64,000 nucleotides of DNA from Clostridiales bacterium. GTDB lineage: Bacteria > Bacillota > Clostridia > Saccharofermentanales > Saccharofermentanaceae. The stretch covers positions 124,001 through 188,000 of the forward strand of contig JAFZLF010000005.1 of the NCBI GenBank assembly GCA_017551625.1. The letters run 5' to 3'. The notes beneath the pieces were generated by a model. The model did not search any database, was not told the DNA's origin, and worked only from the letters and a program-made list of their open reading frames with translations. Of this stretch, positions 61,505 through 64,000 are shown piece after piece (positions within the stretch are counted from its first letter, which is position 1; every line of letters starts with the position of its first letter). A program made the translations under genes and the position numbers.

Positions 61505-61528
61505 AAATCGTTAATTGCACAACGATTT
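61505..61528. repeat. Inverted repeat between divergent promoters, possible operator
   Basis: Perfect 8-bp inverted repeat AAATCGTT / AACGATTT with an 8-bp spacer, 8 bp upstream of the -35 of the aminotransferase promoter. Symmetry and place suit a dimeric regulator site; the regulator is unknown. Confidence 0.4.
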
Positions 61529-61591
61529 CCTTATTGAGTATTAATGAAGATATACATACAATAGATTTCGTAAAAGACATGAGATTCGGTG

Positions 61592-61620
61592 TTGACGCTT
61601 CCGAAAACGTCTGCTACAAT
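61592..61620 (+). promoter_or_regulatory. Sigma-A promoter of argG
   Basis: TTGACG (61592-61597), 17-bp spacer ending TGC, TACAAT (61615-61620), about 43 bp before the ATG. It has near-consensus -35 and an extended -10. Confidence 0.9.
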
Positions 61621-61635
61621 GCCGTTATGCAAAAT

Positions 61636-61653
61636 TGTTAATAATTATTCATG
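61636..61653 (+). promoter_or_regulatory. Candidate ARG box (ArgR/AhrC operator) in the argG leader
   Basis: TGTTAATAATTATTCATG matches the published ARG-box consensus (TNTGNATWWWWATNCANA) with two mismatches. It lies between the predicted transcription start and the ribosome site (GGAGG at 61653-61657). Confidence 0.55.
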
Positions 61654-61663
61654 GAGGTGCCTT

Positions 61664-62878
61664 ATGGCAAAGGAAAAATTCTTACTTGCGTATTCAGGCG
61701 GACTGGATACATCCATCATCATTCCGTGGCTCCTGGAGCACTACGATTGCGAAGTAGTCGCGTACTGCGGCGAAGTCGGCGTAGGCGTCGATCACGATTA
61801 CCTCGAGAAGAAAGCTCTCAAGTGCGGTGCTATCAAGTGCATCATCGAAGATATCTCAGAAGAGTTTGTTTCTGATTTTGTCTTCCCTACTCTTAAAGCA
61901 AACGCTGTTTATGAAGGAAAGTACCTCCTCGGCACATCCATGGCACGTCCTGTAATCGCGAAGCACTTTGTTGAGGCAGCACACGCTAACGGTTGCACAA
62001 CGATCGTTCACGGCTGCACAGGTAAGGGCAACGACCAGGTAAGATTCGAGCTTTCCATCAAGGCTCTGGATCCGGACATGAAGATCCTCGCTCCTTGGAG
62101 AATCTGGGATATCAAGTCCCGTGACGAGGAAATCGACTACGCTAACGCTCGTGGCATCGAAGTTCCGGTAACTAAGGAAAACAACTATTCCAAGGACGAG
62201 AACCTCTGGCACCTCTCTCACGAGGGTATGGACCTCGAGAATCCGGCTAACGAGCCGAACCTCGATAAGATCCTGGAGCTCATGGTATCTCCTGAGAAAG
62301 CACCTGACGAACCGACATACGTAACGATCAAGTTCGAAAAGGGTGTACCGGTAGAAGTTGACGGTCAGAAGCTCTCACCTGCTGATCTTCTCAGATACTG
62401 CAATAAGGTTGCAGGCGCAAACGGCGTAGGTATCGCTGATATCGTTGAGAACCGTCTCGTTGGTATGAAGAGCCGTGGCGTTTACGAGACACCTGGTGGA
62501 ACACTTCTTTTCGCGGCTCACCGTGAGCTTGAACTTCTCACTGTTGAGCGTGACACGATCCACTACAAGGATCTCGTTGCCCAGAAGTTCTCCGAACTCG
62601 TTTACTACGGTCAGTGGTTCCACCCGCTCCGCGAGGCTATCTCCGCATTTGTTGATAAGACACAGGAAGTCGTTACCGGTGAAGTCCGCATGAAGCTCTA
62701 CAAGGGTAACTGCACACCGGCCGGCACAACTTCTCCGTTCTCTCTCTATGATCCGGAGATCGCAACCTTCGAGGCTGACGACGTTTACAACCAGGCTGAT
62801 GCAGGCGGATTCATCAACTGCTTCGGTCTCCCGATGAAGGTCATCGCAAAGATGAAGCAGAAGAACGGTCTGCTCTGA
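61664..62878 (+). CDS. argG: Argininosuccinate synthase
   Basis: Condenses citrulline and aspartate with ATP to argininosuccinate (404 aa). It has the ATP pyrophosphatase P-loop A-Y-S-G-G-L-D-T-S (9-17), [13 protein letters not shown], the citrulline/aspartate contacts and a C-terminal helix for tetramer formation. ATG 61664 follows GGAGGTGCCTT. No argH is next to it; the gene has its own promoter, a candidate ARG box and a long terminator hairpin. Codon use is rich in CTC/GGC and looks highly expressed. Confidence 0.97.
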   Translation: MAKEKFLLAYSGGLDTSIIIPWLLEHYDCEVVAYCGEVGVGVDHDYLEKKALKCGAIKCIIEDISEEFVSDFVFPTLKANAVYEGKYLLGTSMARPVIAKHFVEAAHANGCTTIVHGCTGKGNDQVRFELSIKALDPDMKILAPWRIWDIKSRDEEIDYANARGIEVPVTKENNYSKDENLWHLSHEGMDLENPANEPNLDKILELMVSPEKAPDEPTYVTIKFEKGVPVEVDGQKLSPADLLRYCNKVAGANGVGIADIVENRLVGMKSRGVYETPGGTLLFAAHRELELLTVERDTIHYKDLVAQKFSELVYYGQWFHPLREAISAFVDKTQEVVTGEVRMKLYKGNCTPAGTTSPFSLYDPEIATFEADDVYNQADAGGFINCFGLPMKVIAKMKQKNGLL

Positions 62879-62892
62879 TCTTTGATTAGCAT

Positions 62893-62965
62893 TGTAAGAA
62901 AAGAAGCTTTCTCGTGCTGTCCTCGGCGAAGCCTGCGGAGGCACGTCGAAAGCTTTTTTCTTACA
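62893..62965 (+). terminator. Very long terminator-like hairpin after argG
   Basis: TGTAAGAAAAGAAGCTTTC pairs with GAAAGCTTTTTTCTTACA (18 bp, one bulged G). It is extended inward by CGTGC/GCACG and CCTC/GAGG. A-run and T-run are inside the stem, so it could act on both strands. Confidence 0.8.
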
Positions 62966-63010
62966 TTTGCCAATCCATGATAGATCGCAAAGCGAAAGTG
63001 GAGGCAATCT

Positions 63011-63280
63011 ATGTATTACGTTCCGGATGGAACCACTCAGTGTGGATATTATGAATGTGAAGACTGCGATACGGGTTTTCTGGATCTTCGCATCGCGCCA
63101 AGACTTGTCTGTCCTTACTGTGGCCAGGAAGTAGATATGGAGATTGGTCCGGATGAGGAAATACCGAAAGTCCGCGAAGCTGCCAAGCTCATCAAAATGC
63201 TTGAGGATGAAGACGTGGAAAAATACGATACTTTACTTAGTCTAGCCATCACCGGCGGCGACTATAGCTGGATCGATTAA
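63011..63280 (+). CDS. Small zinc-ribbon protein, unknown function
   Basis: 89 aa with a two-knuckle zinc ribbon: C-E-D-C (residues 16-19) and C-P-Y-C (34-37). An acidic helical C-terminus (E-E-I-P-K-V-R-E-A-A-K-L-I-K-M-L-E) follows. No enzyme motif is seen. ATG 63011 follows GGAGGCAATCT. It lies between argG and a GNAT and is probably co-transcribed with the GNAT (24-nt gap). It may be a small nucleic-acid- or protein-binding adaptor. Confidence 0.75.
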   Translation: MYYVPDGTTQCGYYECEDCDTGFLDLRIAPRLVCPYCGQEVDMEIGPDEEIPKVREAAKLIKMLEDEDVEKYDTLLSLAITGGDYSWID

Positions 63281-63304
63281 GGCAAATGGATAAGGAGACA
63301 TCAC

Positions 63305-63751
63305 ATGGAATACAGATTAATGACGATGGCAGATTATGACGAGGTATATCGGCTCTGGGTCGCCTGTCACAACGGAATAAACACCACTGACGACTCTTAC
63401 GAAGGCATTGAGAAATATCTGAAACGTAATCCGACCACGACATTTGTAGCCGTACAGGACGGACACGTAGTCGGCGTGATCCTCTGCGGGCACGATGGAA
63501 GACGTGGAATCATCCAGCACATGTCTGTATCCCCTGATCACAGAAGGCTCGGTATCGGAGGAAAACTCGTTGAACTTGCGCTCGAAGCCTTAAAGAAAGA
63601 GGGCATCAAGAAAGTTCTTCTTGTCGCATTCAAACACAATGAACTCGGCAACGCGTTCTGGGAAGCGCAAGGATTCACACTAAGAGAAGATCTTAACTAC
63701 AGAAACAAAGCGCTAGAGGAACTTGAGATCATCGATACATACAAAGATTAA
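63305..63751 (+). CDS. GNAT family N-acetyltransferase
   Basis: 148 aa with the acetyl-CoA motif H-R-R-L-G-I-G-G-K-L-V (R/Q-x-x-G-x-G/A), M-S-V-S-P before it, and A-F-W-E-A-Q-G-F at the usual motif B position. It resembles RimI-like or small-molecule acetyltransferases; the substrate is unknown. ATG 63305 follows AAGGAG. A clear terminator follows at once. Confidence 0.85.
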   Translation: MEYRLMTMADYDEVYRLWVACHNGINTTDDSYEGIEKYLKRNPTTTFVAVQDGHVVGVILCGHDGRRGIIQHMSVSPDHRRLGIGGKLVELALEALKKEGIKKVLLVAFKHNELGNAFWEAQGFTLREDLNYRNKALEELEIIDTYKD

Positions 63752-63784
63752 AAAGCAGCTGTCTTCGAAAGACAGCTGCTTTTC
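63751..63784 (+). terminator. Terminator after the GNAT gene
   Basis: AAAAGCAGCTGTCTT pairs with AAGACAGCTGCTTTT (15 bp, three-base loop). T-runs on both strands allow bidirectional use with the convergent partial gene. Confidence 0.9.
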
Positions 63785-63805
63785 AATATCGATCGGAATT
63801 CCTTA

Positions 63806-64000
63806 TCATTCCAGGCCGTACTTCTCTTTTACGATCTCATCCGGCTCATACCCGTCCAGATATTCATCTGCCATAGATAAGATCTCGTCGCAGGAGACAG
63901 GATGGAAGATATACTGATAAACCGGATCGTCGTAGTTTTCAATTTGTGTTTTTACTACCGGGTCTTTTGACTCCTCATCAAAGCCTGCAAAATATACGTT
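63806..64000 (-). CDS. Unknown protein, C-terminal 64 residues
   Basis: Minus-strand frame open from the right window edge to TGA at 63806-63808. The end is acidic (D-E-Y-L-D-G-Y-E-P-D-E-I-V-K-E-K-Y-G) and has no membrane segment. The N-terminal part lies outside the window. No family is recognised; the bidirectional terminator at 63751-63784 fits its 3' end. Confidence 0.55.
   Translation of the reverse strand, partial: NVYFAGFDEESKDPVVKTQIENYDDPVYQYIFHPVSCDEILSMADEYLDGYEPDEIVKEKYGLE

Noticed and set aside
62893-62965. Long inverted repeat after argG as a small RNA gene or insertion remnant
   Set aside because: The position at the gene end, A/T runs at the stem and lack of promoter or target duplication fit a terminator better.

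Overview
The window looks like chromosomal core DNA of an anaerobic Gram-positive bacterium of the class Clostridia. Evidence is the moderate GC content, strong GGAGG ribosome sites, sigma-A-type promoters, and family content: RNase Y, RqcH, a YerC-type TrpR-like regulator, DUF5688 and DUF5702 proteins, a ZapA/U32 pair, LCP and VanZ proteins, a large single-chain PurL and a eukaryotic-type NADP-isocitrate dehydrogenase. Genus cannot be told from the sequence. No transposon, phage, CRISPR array or rRNA operon was seen. Nearly everything is tightly packed, and no gene-free stretch exceeds 300 bases.

Layout. 1-8.3 kb (minus): start of lspA, ymdB, rny, a flavin reductase, a GNAT-Ogt fusion, an orphan solute-binding lipoprotein, tRNA-Thr, and pncA-pncB for NAD salvage. 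8.2-15.2 kb (minus): one apparent operon from a good promoter at 15.2 kb: small membrane protein, yerC, secA, purine nucleoside phosphorylase, ahcY, mtaD, then tRNA-Arg. 15.2-25.5 kb (minus): three Tad-like pilin genes, an MBL hydrolase, a methylglyoxal-synthase-fold protein, the elongasome block mrdA-mreD-mreC, a DUF5688 gene, radC and a SEC-C protein. 25.5-30.9 kb (minus): icd, holA, comEC, engB. 31.1-35.9 kb (plus): two divergent PRPP synthetase paralogues, a small membrane protein, rqcH. 35.9-40.2 kb (minus): ruvC-ruvA-ruvB-queH and pyrimidine nucleoside phosphorylase. 40.3-45.8 kb: a Gfo/Idh/MocA oxidoreductase (plus), an LCP protein translationally coupled to a degenerate PP2C-fold protein (minus), and a DUF3048 lipoprotein (plus). 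45.9-61.4 kb (minus): a small unknown protein, vanZ-like, smpB, tsaD, a degenerate alpha/beta hydrolase and corA; then dut, U32, zapA, rsmA, purL, htpG and a class IV aminotransferase. 61.6-63.8 kb (plus): argG, a zinc ribbon and a GNAT. The window ends in the 3' part of an unknown minus-strand gene.

Most interesting points. An identical 18-bp element, containing TTGTCG twice one helical turn apart, lies upstream of both comEC and the Tad-like pilin operon. It has the same orientation in both and the same 18-nt distance to a TACA, which suggests a shared uptake/competence-type control. The mtaD-ahcY-punA order fits S-adenosylhomocysteine recycling through S-inosylhomocysteine. Several proteins appear to have lost catalytic residues: the PP2C-like envelope protein, the alpha/beta hydrolase, the first PRPP synthetase copy and the methylglyoxal-synthase-like protein. 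The radC leader carries a strong terminator hairpin directly before the ribosome site. All functional links are inferences from sequence read by eye; no database search was run.
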